A stretch of DNA of 38,604 nucleotides. It comes from an uncultured Planctomycetaceae bacterium. Lineage in GTDB: Bacteria > Planctomycetota > Planctomycetia > Planctomycetales > Planctomycetaceae. The stretch's first letter is position 1. Each line of letters opens with the position of its first letter. Location of the stretch: contig CALFSX010000134.1 of NCBI GenBank assembly GCA_937916515.1, positions 1 through 38,604 of the forward strand, in the 5' to 3' direction. Of this stretch, positions 16,243-25,061 are shown piece after piece. A program made the translations under genes and the position numbers. A model generated the notes under the pieces. That model made no database searches. It was not told where the DNA came from and saw only the letters and a list, made by a program, of their open reading frames with translations.

Positions 16243-18713
16243 GAGTACTGTACCTCGATCTGCAGTTCGCCGGTTTTGGGCAACGGAAAAATCCATTCCG
16301 CTTTCGCAGCCGTTCGACGCAGTTCGGCAGCACCATCAACGCCTTTTACAACCGTCACAACAACCCCTGCATCGTTCGTGCACGAATTCGATTTCGTCAG
16401 CTTCAGTTCTTTCCCCTGGTGAACTCTCATCCACAACGAACGATCCTCAGCTACACTCGACTCACGCGGCACCACTTTAAATTGCCGCGTCAGAATCTGC
16501 TGTGTCTCCAGTTGTTTGCCGGGCTGAATTCGATCTTCCACATCGTAGTTGCCGAACTGATACAAAAACGTGGGCACTCCGCCAGCATCCAGTCGATAGC
16601 CTTTAAACCGATAACCGGCTGCCCCTGCGTCTGCGGGCCAAACCTGTTTGGCATCAATCAAAGACGCAAACGGAACGCTGTCCGCAAAAACAGCGAGGTG
16701 ATCTCCCAATGGATTCGCTGGCGGCGTAAACCTCACGAACCAGGTTCCCTGAGCGTCCAGAAATCGACCTCGCCACGCCTGAGCTAATCTGATTTTTTCT
16801 GCGTCAAAGGCAAAGTGAATGTTTGCCGGAAACCCCACTGCGATGGCATGAGTTCCTGCTTCGGGCATAAAGGTTCTTAACACAATCGGGCGGTCTGTGG
16901 GAACAAGTTCATAGTCCTGATTCCGCGCGACCAGAATCTTTTCGGGAACCAACTGCCGATCGAGATCTTTCAAATACGCCCACATGGCAGAAATCTGTTT
17001 TCGCGTGTCGCCGTTCAGAATATCTTTGTTCTGGCTAATCCCATTCGGAAAGAACGTCGGCATGCGAGTTCGTTCCTTCAACAGCGATGGGTTGTGCAGG
17101 AAATCGTAGAACCATTTCGGGTTCACTCGATCAGTCACACCTGCCAGATCGACTCCTACAGTGCCCGGCAACGTTTCGCCTTTGAACGTGTGACATTGCA
17201 CACACCCGGCATCCATAAGTGCGCGTCCTTCTGTTGCGAGACTTTTGAAATTGCCGAACACCGCCGCTTCTGTTGGCTGAGAACCGATGCTATCCGCTGC
17301 CGCAAATAGTTCCGGAAGCTCCTTTGTGGCTGCTGTTGGAAACACGGGCATTCGAATGTGCATGTGAGGCCGTATGGCCGTCTTTCCAGCCAACACGCTT
17401 TTCATTGAGGCCACTGTCAGTTTCTTTCCGATCCCGGTTAGTGCGGGCGGCAATCGCCCTTCGTCACCGATATCGACGTTCGCAACAGTTTCGAAATACG
17501 GCCTCCGAAACCGACCAATGCCGCCAAGTTTGTCGCGGTCGTGGCACGCAAAGCAGTTCGATTGCAACAGCCGGGCTTGTAACTCATCGCGTGAATTCAA
17601 TTTATTGCGAACAGCAGAGGCCGCTGTTTGTTGCAGCATCTGGCGTTGAACTTTGTCGATGGGGAAGTGAGGAATTCCTTCAACAGCAGACCCAACACAG
17701 TTTTTCCGGGACTCGAAATCCAACATGGCCAATGGCTTCGCAACAACGTTGCTACCCTTAAAATCTGTTACGGAATGACAGTTGATGCACCCCAAACTGG
17801 CGAACAACTGACGGCCAGCTTCAATCACAGATTCCGAATCGGAAAGTACGCTGGAATCGCCCGCCGTGCGAAAGGCTGCGTCTTGAATATCTGTCGTTTG
17901 TCTTTGCAGCAGGTACGCCGCAACGTCTGCAGCTTCCACCGCCCCGAAACCAAAATTCGGCATTCGCCCGGAAGGACGCACGTGTTCCGGGTTCAGCAGA
18001 AAATGAGTGAGCCCGATTGGCGTATACTTCGATGCAACATTCGGCAATGGAATCGATTCAACCTTGCGAGCGACGTGTTCCAGGCCAAGCTCTGCAATCT
18101 CATCGGCATCAAGTTGATTCAACGATTGGTCGATGGGTGACTGAGCAATCTCCACAACCGCAAAGTCTGGATCTGCTGCGTGACAGGCAACACAACCAAC
18201 ATTGTGGTAAAGCTGTTTACCACGCTGAAAGTTGCCACGATCCCAGAACTCCAAAGGAACCGGATTTATGCCAGAACCTTTGATTTCCGGAAAAGGCTTG
18301 TGAAGCGTCGCCAGAAAAGCGGCCAGAGCCTTCGCTGCGGCTTGCCTGTCATCGTGCGTCAGGGCGGCCAGCATATCGGGCATTGTAGTGCCAGGCTTCG
18401 CTTCTGAAGGAGACAACAAAAACTGCTGCAGCCACTCCGGGCTTACTCGATCAGCAACTCCATCCAGCACAGGACCACGCTTGGCCTGCAGCGAATTCTG
18501 ACTTACAGCATGACACGCCGTACAACTTAGCTCGCTAACCAGCAGTCTTCCACCACTGGCGGCATCGATGGCTTCATGCCGCGCGAATCTTTCAAAACCG
18601 GCCACAAATGGTGAAACGGAATCAGCGGCAAATGCTGTCGTCGAAACAGGCGTGCAAGCCCACAACACACAACACAACACAGCCCCGAACATTGCGTGGC
18701 GACGAGTTGGCAT
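16236..18713 (-). CDS. Multi-haem (five CXXCH) cytochrome c protein
   Basis: 825 residues from the ATG at 18713; the 35 residues upstream in frame overlap the previous gene and precede the signal peptide, so they are excluded. The signal peptide ends near TTAFAAD. Five haem-binding motifs are seen: CTACH (64), CVACH (174), CINCH (309), CFACH (387) and CVQCH (504), with Met-Pro segments nearby (TTMPDML, GRMPNFG, TRMPTFF) as likely axial ligands. The last ~280 residues have no haem motif and look beta-rich. It is probably periplasmic and accepts electrons from an oxidation. It lies 4 bp after the DJ-1 gene and overlaps the propeller gene, forming a tight operon. Confidence 0.88.
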   Translation of the reverse strand: MPTRRHAMFGAVLCCVLWACTPVSTTAFAADSVSPFVAGFERFARHEAIDAASGGRLLVSELSCTACHAVSQNSLQAKRGPVLDGVADRVSPEWLQQFLLSPSEAKPGTTMPDMLAALTHDDRQAAAKALAAFLATLHKPFPEIKGSGINPVPLEFWDRGNFQRGKQLYHNVGCVACHAADPDFAVVEIAQSPIDQSLNQLDADEIAELGLEHVARKVESIPLPNVASKYTPIGLTHFLLNPEHVRPSGRMPNFGFGAVEAADVAAYLLQRQTTDIQDAAFRTAGDSSVLSDSESVIEAGRQLFASLGCINCHSVTDFKGSNVVAKPLAMLDFESRKNCVGSAVEGIPHFPIDKVQRQMLQQTAASAVRNKLNSRDELQARLLQSNCFACHDRDKLGGIGRFRRPYFETVANVDIGDEGRLPPALTGIGKKLTVASMKSVLAGKTAIRPHMHIRMPVFPTAATKELPELFAAADSIGSQPTEAAVFGNFKSLATEGRALMDAGCVQCHTFKGETLPGTVGVDLAGVTDRVNPKWFYDFLHNPSLLKERTRMPTFFPNGISQNKDILNGDTRKQISAMWAYLKDLDRQLVPEKILVARNQDYELVPTDRPIVLRTFMPEAGTHAIAVGFPANIHFAFDAEKIRLAQAWRGRFLDAQGTWFVRFTPPANPLGDHLAVFADSVPFASLIDAKQVWPADAGAAGYRFKGYRLDAGGVPTFLYQFGNYDVEDRIQPGKQLETQQILTRQFKVVPRESSVAEDRSLWMRVHQGKELKLTKSNSCTNDAGVVVTVVKGVDGAAELRRTAAKAEWIFPLPKTGELQIEVQYSW

Positions 18714-18717
18714 CTGA

Positions 18718-19284
18718 TTATTGCGATGAATCACGAGCGGCTTCCAGAAGTTTGATCCATGGTCCAACATAGTGCCCATTGTCGTGAAACGTGCGACCGC
18801 TGACCAGGTTGCCGTCAATCACACATGGTTCGTCAACGAAAATCCCACCACACACTTCCAGATCAAACCTGCACTTTCCAACCGTCGCCATTTTGCGACC
18901 CTTAACGCAATCTGCGTAGGCTGGAATTTCAACACCGTGGCAAACACTGGCAATGGGCTTGTTGGCGGCGAAGAAGTGCTTCGTCATTCGCACCAGATTC
19001 TCGTCGTAACGAATATACTCAGGTGCTCGCCCGCCGCTAAACATAATGCCAGCGTACTCTTCTTCGTTAACTTCGCTGAACGGCACGTCACATTGAATCG
19101 TGTAGCCTTCCCATTCCTTTGTAATGGTCCACCCAGGTTTTACTTCGTGCATCACCATCTGATACAGGCGTTTTTCGGGCGCCGTCACAACGGGCTGAAA
19201 CCCGGCCTCGATCAAGCGATAATACGGATACATGGTGTCGAGCGTTTCCGACGCATCGCCAACTACGATCAAGACTTTGTTCAT
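18718..19284 (-). CDS. DJ-1/PfpI-family protein
   Basis: 188 residues from the ATG at 19284; the preceding in-frame TTG is not needed. The class I glutamine-amidotransferase-like fold is shown by MNKVLIVVGD at the start, GIMFSGGRAPEY, and the nucleophile-elbow Cys115 in ASVCHGVEI. The C-terminal GRTFHDNGHYVGPWIKLLEAA is typical. The family includes proteases, glyoxalases and deglycases, so the activity is not certain. It is the first gene of the unit with the cytochrome and propeller genes; 4 bp separate it from the cytochrome start. A protective role against reactive carbonyls from sugar oxidation would fit but is inference. Confidence 0.88.
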   Translation of the reverse strand: MNKVLIVVGDASETLDTMYPYYRLIEAGFQPVVTAPEKRLYQMVMHEVKPGWTITKEWEGYTIQCDVPFSEVNEEEYAGIMFSGGRAPEYIRYDENLVRMTKHFFAANKPIASVCHGVEIPAYADCVKGRKMATVGKCRFDLEVCGGIFVDEPCVIDGNLVSGRTFHDNGHYVGPWIKLLEAARDSSQ

Positions 19285-19700
19285 CAAGTGGAATTCCTGT
19301 TCAGCACAACTGACACTCAGCAGAAACCAGGCACAAACCAGGACGGCCGAATATTGGCGACTCTGCCTGATATCTCAGTCTCACAACATTCGCAGAATCG
19401 ACTAAGCCATCAGAAGATATGTCCTCCGAAACTGTCTCCTGCACAATCTCTATTGTGGCGATTGAACGCCATGCGTCTACTGAAGACGTGACACGGGACG
19501 AATTCCGCTGAATTGGCATTCTCATTTTTCCTATTCCCGATTAAACCAGACCTGCCCGCTCGCAGCAAATGCCGGTCGCTGCCAGAATTGCCACCGCATT
19601 GACTTACACACACTTCAAAAGCAGCTGCTGGTGCTTTAGCTTGCAGATTTGCCAAGCAGACAGTTCCTGGGTTCATAGTGGCTGACGTACGGAATTTACG
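19285..19700. other. Divergent intergenic region
   Basis: About 415 bp between the minus-strand DJ-1 operon and the plus-strand kinase gene. Both promoters must lie here, but no boxes stand out clearly. Short minus-strand frames (19301-19525 and 19410-19715) have no recognisable product. Confidence 0.5.
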
Positions 19701-20915
19701 ATGAGCGAAGATCAAAACCTGGCATCGCCTGCAGTGGAATCGACGGAAAACCTTGAGGTCAAAGATGCTCAGTTGATCTTCACCAACGTCTGGTCAGAAC
19801 TGGAGGCCGAGTACGGACATGAAAATCTTCGGTTTTCAAAAGAACTGATTCTGCTTGGCGGAGCACCTGGTTCCGGCAAAGGAACCAACACCGGCTTCAT
19901 CATGAAAGCTCGCGATCTTACCTGCGAACCAATCGTGGTCAGCGCCTTACTTGACACCAAAGAAGCCCGCCGCATTAAGCAAAACGGAGGCATGGTGGGC
20001 GATCGCGAAGTTGTGAACCTGGTCTTTCGCAAACTTCTGGAACCCGATTACCGCGATGGCTGCGTGCTGGACGGATTCCCGCGAACTCGAGTACAGGTCG
20101 AATGCCTGAATCTGCTGGTTCGCAAAATGGATCAGCTGTATCGCGAATACCAATCGACTTCACTGGCAATCAACTTTCGGAAACCAACCATTCACGTGAT
20201 GGTGCTGTTTGTTGATGAAAAAACCAGCGTTGAACGACAGCTGAAGCGTGGACGAGAAGTTGCCGAATGGAATGCACGAGCTCGAGCTGAAGGTGACACT
20301 CAGCTGCTGGAAGAACGTGCCACGGACCAGGACCCCGAAGCCGCTCGACATCGCTATCGTGTATTCAAAGAAAAAACGTGGGAAGCACTGCAGTCGCTGA
20401 AGGAAATCTATCACTACCATTTCGTGGATGCTCAGGCATCTGTCGAAAGCGTTGAACGCAATATCCGCAAAGAACTGGACTACCAGTCGTCGCTGGAACT
20501 GGACCCCGAAACTCATGATGCAGTGCGACACCTGCCGCTGGCCAGCGACCTGATCATGCACGCTCGGCAGGAACTTGTTCGCCGACTTGATGGCTACCAG
20601 CTAAAACACAAAGACCTGTTTCACAGCGTCATTCGACTGATTCAGGATCGTTTCATCCCGATTGTCATTCGTCACGCCATACCTGGCCTGGCGGTGGTGA
20701 ATTCAGAAGATCCGCTGCTGGAAGATCCTTTGGCGCTCGCCATGGTGATTGATATCTTTGCAGAACGAGGCTACAAGGCGGTCGCCAATATCAACCGAGC
20801 TCAGGTGCCGGAAAGTGTGGATCTGCAAACCGGTCGCATCACCTGTATTACGAAAAATATCTACCGCTTCCAGATCAAATTTACCGGTTCAGAAATCCGC
20901 CGAGGCGGCGAGTAG
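19701..20915 (+). CDS. Adenylate-kinase-like nucleoside monophosphate kinase with C-terminal extension
   Basis: 404 residues, about twice the size of an adenylate kinase. The P-loop GGAPGSGKGT (53-62) and the NMP-binding motif DGFPRTRVQVECL are clear, followed by LFVDEKTSVERQLKRG as expected for the LID-adjacent part. The LID differs from bacterial Adk and has no zinc Cys. Residues from about 255 to 404 match nothing I recognise; they contain LIQDRFIPIVIRHAIPGLAVV and a basic C-terminus. The first 40 residues form an acidic extension. The gene stands alone between divergent neighbours. A housekeeping adk elsewhere is likely, so this may be a specialised paralogue. Confidence 0.82.
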   Translation: MSEDQNLASPAVESTENLEVKDAQLIFTNVWSELEAEYGHENLRFSKELILLGGAPGSGKGTNTGFIMKARDLTCEPIVVSALLDTKEARRIKQNGGMVGDREVVNLVFRKLLEPDYRDGCVLDGFPRTRVQVECLNLLVRKMDQLYREYQSTSLAINFRKPTIHVMVLFVDEKTSVERQLKRGREVAEWNARARAEGDTQLLEERATDQDPEAARHRYRVFKEKTWEALQSLKEIYHYHFVDAQASVESVERNIRKELDYQSSLELDPETHDAVRHLPLASDLIMHARQELVRRLDGYQLKHKDLFHSVIRLIQDRFIPIVIRHAIPGLAVVNSEDPLLEDPLALAMVIDIFAERGYKAVANINRAQVPESVDLQTGRITCITKNIYRFQIKFTGSEIRRGGE

Positions 20916-21229
20916 CGAACAGCCTGCCCTCAAGAGTAGCCATCACGCTCCGCCGTGATGAACGCAACACAACAAGCGTGCTACACTCAGAAACCCTACA
21001 ACAAGAACTCCGGCTTAAAAAACCAAGCGAGTCAACTATAGTGCTATTCGTCACGGCGGAGCGTGACGGCTACTAATTCAGGGCCGCCAAAAGCAAACAA
21101 TTGAAGCCGTCATGGATGAGCCCCAAGAGGCTTTCACTAGAACGGCGCACGGAAAAAACCGTGGCATCAGCAACAAGCTCAGCCCCGCTCTAATCAACCG
21201 TAAACACGTGCAGCACCGCAATCGGCGTG
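20916..21229. other. Convergent intergenic region
   Basis: About 314 bp between the kinase (plus) and TPR protein (minus) genes. Besides the REP-like pair it shows an imperfect hairpin (AGCACCG...CGGCGTGCT, 21212-21231) that overlaps the stop codon of the TPR gene and might end its transcript. No gene is seen. Confidence 0.5.
20936..21073. repeat. REPIN-like pair of inverted REP hairpins
   Basis: Two 27-bp units (20936-20962 and 21047-21073) lie in inverted orientation about 84 bp apart. Each is itself a hairpin with 7-bp arms: CATCACG/CGTGATG in the first and CGTCACG/CGTGACG in the second, with a 6-nt GC-rich loop. The two differ only by an A-T versus G-C exchange that keeps the stem paired. 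Each has GTAGC outside and GAA on the inner side. Confidence 0.75.
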
Positions 21230-22663
21230 CTACATGTCGTCCATGTCGGAAAACTCATCACCGCCCTGAAGTTCCTGCAGTCGAGCCAGCACGTCACGGT
21301 ATTCGTAGTCAACAGACAGAATTTCTGTGTAGTGATGTTCTGCCTGTTCGTTCTTCTTGGCTTTCTCGTACAACCGACCCAGAAAATAGTTGGCGTTCTT
21401 GAAGGCTTCCGGGTTGTCCTTGGCGTTTAGCGTTTCCAAAGCTTTATCAAACTGACGTCGGCCCAGGTCTCCCTGCCCGGCGCGAACAAAGCATTCTCCC
21501 AACGCCACCAAAGCTGATTCTTTAAGTCGTGAATCGCTGGAAGCCTGCTGAAACAATGGAATGGCCAGCTTGTACTGCTTGGTTTTTCGATAGCGTTCAG
21601 CCAGTTCAAAACGCATCTTCATGTCGTTGGCGTTGTTGTTCACTCTGGCCGCCAGCACTTCAATTTCACGTTTTGTCAGTTCAATTGTCAGCGCCTTGGC
21701 TTTGTCTACCAGACGTTCTTTGTCCGGGTTCTTGCGAGCTCGATCTGTCGCATCGGCAAGCTTCTCTCGCATGATGTCCAGCTCAACATCTTCACGCTGT
21801 TCGACAATTCCCGTGTTGTTTTTGGACAGTTCGACAGCTTTGTCCAGCAGCTCCATCGCCTGAGCCAGCTTGCGTTCGCCGCGCAGCAGATCGGCAAGCT
21901 TCAGGTACAAGGCAACGTTTTCGGGATCTTTACGAATAGCGGCTCGCAGGTCCATTTCAGCCGACTCACCCGGTGCAACGGAATCCTTTGGCGTTCCCTT
22001 TCGAGCTCGACGGTCGGCTTCGTATGCGTTGACTGGGGCTTTATCGACCTTCACTTCCTGAGTCGACTTGGCAGTGTCGTAGTTGGCGGAATGAATGATC
22101 CCGTCGGCATCGCACTTGCCCATCATCGAACGAGCATCACCATCGGTCGAATCAATATCACGAATGCGGCTGAAACAAACTCGTGCGTCCTTGAACTCAT
22201 TGCGATTGTACAAGACATGCCCAAGTCCTCGCAGGTATTCGATATTCTTGCCATCCAGCTTCACCGCTTCTGAATAGCCGAATTTTGCGATATCGCTGCG
22301 ATCGAGTTCGTCCGCAGCCTGCCCGAGATCGGCAAACAACTGAGCATCCCAGGGATTCACCGCCAGTCCATCTTCAACCAACGCATCAATCGACTTCCAG
22401 TCTTTCTGCATCCTGGCTTTTTTGATTTTCCCCCGAACACCCATCAGCTTCATGCCAGCCATTTTGGCGCCGGAACCATTGTCGCCATACATTTTTCGAC
22501 AACAACCAACCTTACTTTGGCGATACAGCGGAACGTCGGGTTTCATCTTGATGGAGTTACTAAAACACTCAACAGCAAAGTCCCAGTTTTGCCGCCCCAT
22601 GGCGTCGGTTCCCTTTTTGAACCAGTCCTGAGCTGCATTTGCGAGAGGGTCGGGATCACTCAT
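21230..22663 (-). CDS. TPR-repeat protein
   Basis: 477 residues, cytoplasmic, with no signal peptide or membrane helix. Tetratricopeptide motifs are scattered through it: GRQNWDFAVECFSNSIKMKPD (about 24-44), LDRSDIAKFGYSEAVKLDGKN (about 127), YNRNEFKDARVCFSRI, LAQAMELLDKAVELSKN (about 265) and KTKQYKLAIPLFQQASSDSR (about 360). A Lys/Arg-rich helical section joins the first and second groups. TPRs mediate protein-protein contacts; the partner is unknown. It lies 420 bp downstream of the secretion operon on the same strand, so it may be read from that operon, but the gap suggests its own promoter. Confidence 0.85.
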   Translation of the reverse strand: MSDPDPLANAAQDWFKKGTDAMGRQNWDFAVECFSNSIKMKPDVPLYRQSKVGCCRKMYGDNGSGAKMAGMKLMGVRGKIKKARMQKDWKSIDALVEDGLAVNPWDAQLFADLGQAADELDRSDIAKFGYSEAVKLDGKNIEYLRGLGHVLYNRNEFKDARVCFSRIRDIDSTDGDARSMMGKCDADGIIHSANYDTAKSTQEVKVDKAPVNAYEADRRARKGTPKDSVAPGESAEMDLRAAIRKDPENVALYLKLADLLRGERKLAQAMELLDKAVELSKNNTGIVEQREDVELDIMREKLADATDRARKNPDKERLVDKAKALTIELTKREIEVLAARVNNNANDMKMRFELAERYRKTKQYKLAIPLFQQASSDSRLKESALVALGECFVRAGQGDLGRRQFDKALETLNAKDNPEAFKNANYFLGRLYEKAKKNEQAEHHYTEILSVDYEYRDVLARLQELQGGDEFSDMDDM

Positions 22664-23083
22664 ATCCGAAAGCCTGTTTTAAGATCCTGCTGCGGGCTTC
22701 CCGGTGGAAGAAACCGCACAAACAAATTGACTTGCCAATCAACCAGAAACGAAATGTGAGTCCGAAAATCGTCCAGGCATTGCCCGCCCGACACAAGAAT
22801 CCGTCCCCATTTCAACGGCGTCTTATCGTCAAAACGACGAATCCGCAGAATCTAGCATAGCTCTGCAGAAGGCAATAGCCCAGCGATTCGCCGTGCGTAA
22901 TCGAGGCAACCAGAATTCTTCGCCAATCTGCGTTGACTTATGAGGGCGGACAACCACATTCCAGCGGACTCAGCAGGCGTTTCGCAAGTCGGCCGGTGCA
23001 ACACCGCCAGCAGTCGCTGAATCGACAAGCTAAATAGATCCTTGCCGAAAGGAGAACGCGATCTCAGTGTCGTGCGGAGTTAC
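22664..23083. other. Intergenic region after the secretion operon
   Basis: 420 bp between the last secretion gene and the TPR gene. I see no gene, clear terminator or repeat. The promoter of the TPR gene probably lies in its left part. Confidence 0.45.
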
Positions 23084-25000
23084 TTAGGTGGAGGACGCAG
23101 AAGCTGTCGGAGCGACCACTGGCGCAGATTCCGGCTCCGCAGCGGGTGTCACTTCTACGGGTGTCGCTTCAGCGGGTGCCGCAGTTGCTGGTGCAGTTGC
23201 TGCAGGCTCGACACCAGCTGGCGTTGCTTCCGCTGGCAACGAATCCGTGGTCGGCGAAGCGGCAGGTGCCTGCTGCTCAGCCGCCTCTTCACCTGTCGCA
23301 GGTTGCTCTACGGCTTCCGGCTTGCTGACTGGTTCAATCAGTTCTCGTTGACGAAGATTTTCGCCCAGCCTTAGCCGCCAGATGCCTTCAGCGTCCGCCA
23401 GCAGAATGTGGCGTTTGGAAATTTCCGTGACTTCAACGTCGATATCGGACGCTGTCAGACGCTCGCCGACTTTCACTTCCGGACGCTTGTTTTCTGCCTG
23501 ATTCCAGAACCAGGCAACCGGCACGCCATCCAGCCCTACCGCGCCGGTAAAGCGAGTCAGAATGGCCATGTCGTCCTGAACCTTCAACGTAATTGGCCCA
23601 CTGGCTGACTTTGCTGGAGTTCCCGAATCCGTTACCTTCACAGTGACGGTGTAATCCCCAGGAGTAAACGTTTTTGGGGGAGTCCAATTCAGTACTCCGC
23701 TGCCATCAATCGTCAAGCCAGCTGGTGGTTCACCATCGAAAGAGAACTTCAGTTTGTCCGCCGCGCCATCGTCTGTTGCGGAAACCGTTGTGGAAAAATC
23801 TCGCCCCAGTACCACAACAGCACTGGCGGGAACTTCGATTTTGGGATCTGCGTTGGGAAGCAAAATTGTAATGGCCAGCTTCTTTTCGACACGCAGGCTC
23901 TCGTCGTTGTTTTGGGTCAACACAACGGTGGCTTCGTACGTTTTCGGTTCCAGATCAGCTGCCGGCGTCCATTCGAATTCGCCTGTTTCCGCGTTGATCG
24001 CCATACCTTCCGCCGCGTTTTCCAGAGAAAATACGGCAGCTCCAACGCTGGTGTTGAGGTCTTCCGCTTTTGCCGCAATCTTAACCGCTTCGCCGGGACC
24101 AATCGTCTTATCGCTGATTGCCAATCGTGGCTTGTAAACACGATCAGGCTTCGGCTTCGTGAATGGCGATGCCGCAAGGAAGTTTTCGTAGTCGGTGAAT
24201 TCTGAACTCTGACGAACTTCAGCAACCGGAAACAGAAAGACGTTTTGATCAGCTGGGTGAGCAACGGAAACTGTATTCAGCAGCCCGCGTTTTACGGTCC
24301 ACGTACCGCCATCAACAGTCTCAACTTCTACCATTTCTCTGCCAATCTGCACAAGAAACGGAGTCTTCTGTGGGAAGTCTGCGCTTTCGGCCACTTTGAT
24401 TTCAGTTGACTTTTCAGTGATCGGTGCAGCAATCAGCGTTCGAGGAAACACGTCGCTTTTGACGGGGCTTTTATCAACGCTCATACCTTCGGCGGTCAGC
24501 GTGATTTCCATGCGAGGATTGTCCTGTGAGCCGGTACTGGCGATATCCAGAGACGAAACGCGATGCATCAGGTCGGCTTTTTCAAACAGAAACAGAAACT
24601 TGCTAAGTCCTTCCAAATCCGTTTCGGCTTCAACATCCACATTGACCGTCAGATATTGACCGGGACGATTTTCTGTACGACCAGGCGTGACCTTCAACTG
24701 AGCAAACTTGCACTGTTCAGACAGGTTGGTAATCCACGACTGATACAGCCGCTGCGCATCGGAAATTTTGGGCGGCAGACTGACGGCTTTCCCCTCAGAA
24801 ATGCGCTTTCTGGCGCGTACGACTTCACCCTGTTTTTCGTAGGCCGTATCAAATCGTTTGTTGGCGTTTTGCAAATCAGACTGGGCTTCAGTGATCGGCC
24901 TCATTAACGCGCGGTCAGGTCTGATAAACATAAACCCCAGCACTCCTACAAGTGCCGCAGCCAGAATTTTAGTTCGTTTTGATTCGTCCATTTCACTCAC
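23084..25000 (-). CDS. Fused PilO/GspM-like, Ig-like and GspC/PilP-like secretion protein
   Basis: 638 residues. A short cytoplasmic N-terminus leads to one membrane helix (about 11-27). A coiled-coil and ferredoxin-like part (about 35-180, with YLTVNVDVEAETDLEGLSKFLFLFEK) resembles PilO/GspM. Residues about 290-474 contain two cadherin/putative-Ig modules (INAETGEFEWTPA and IDGSGVLNWTPP). Residues 478-550 (VPVAWFWNQ...KVGERL...LADAEGIWRLRLGENL) resemble the homology region of GspC or PilP. The Ala/Pro/Glu-rich tail (about 556-638) is disordered. It is the last gene of the operon, 61 bp after the PilM/PilN-like gene. The GTG at 25000 or the ATG at 24991 starts it. It is likely the inner-membrane/periplasmic connector. 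Confidence 0.72.
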   Translation of the reverse strand: MSEMDESKRTKILAAALVGVLGFMFIRPDRALMRPITEAQSDLQNANKRFDTAYEKQGEVVRARKRISEGKAVSLPPKISDAQRLYQSWITNLSEQCKFAQLKVTPGRTENRPGQYLTVNVDVEAETDLEGLSKFLFLFEKADLMHRVSSLDIASTGSQDNPRMEITLTAEGMSVDKSPVKSDVFPRTLIAAPITEKSTEIKVAESADFPQKTPFLVQIGREMVEVETVDGGTWTVKRGLLNTVSVAHPADQNVFLFPVAEVRQSSEFTDYENFLAASPFTKPKPDRVYKPRLAISDKTIGPGEAVKIAAKAEDLNTSVGAAVFSLENAAEGMAINAETGEFEWTPAADLEPKTYEATVVLTQNNDESLRVEKKLAITILLPNADPKIEVPASAVVVLGRDFSTTVSATDDGAADKLKFSFDGEPPAGLTIDGSGVLNWTPPKTFTPGDYTVTVKVTDSGTPAKSASGPITLKVQDDMAILTRFTGAVGLDGVPVAWFWNQAENKRPEVKVGERLTASDIDVEVTEISKRHILLADAEGIWRLRLGENLRQRELIEPVSKPEAVEQPATGEEAAEQQAPAASPTTDSLPAEATPAGVEPAATAPATAAPAEATPVEVTPAAEPESAPVVAPTASASST

Positions 25001-25061
25001 ACCAGACTTTGAATTACCCGTTGGCTTTAACCGACTTGCTTACCATGGCAGTCACTAACAA

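Noticed and set aside
19410-19715. 101-codon minus-strand frame in the divergent intergenic region
   Set aside because: It overlaps the start of the kinase gene and lacks family resemblance; the region must hold two promoters.
21212-21231. Terminator of the TPR gene
   Set aside because: The hairpin is imperfect, overlaps the stop codon and has no T-run, so it was not listed as a terminator.
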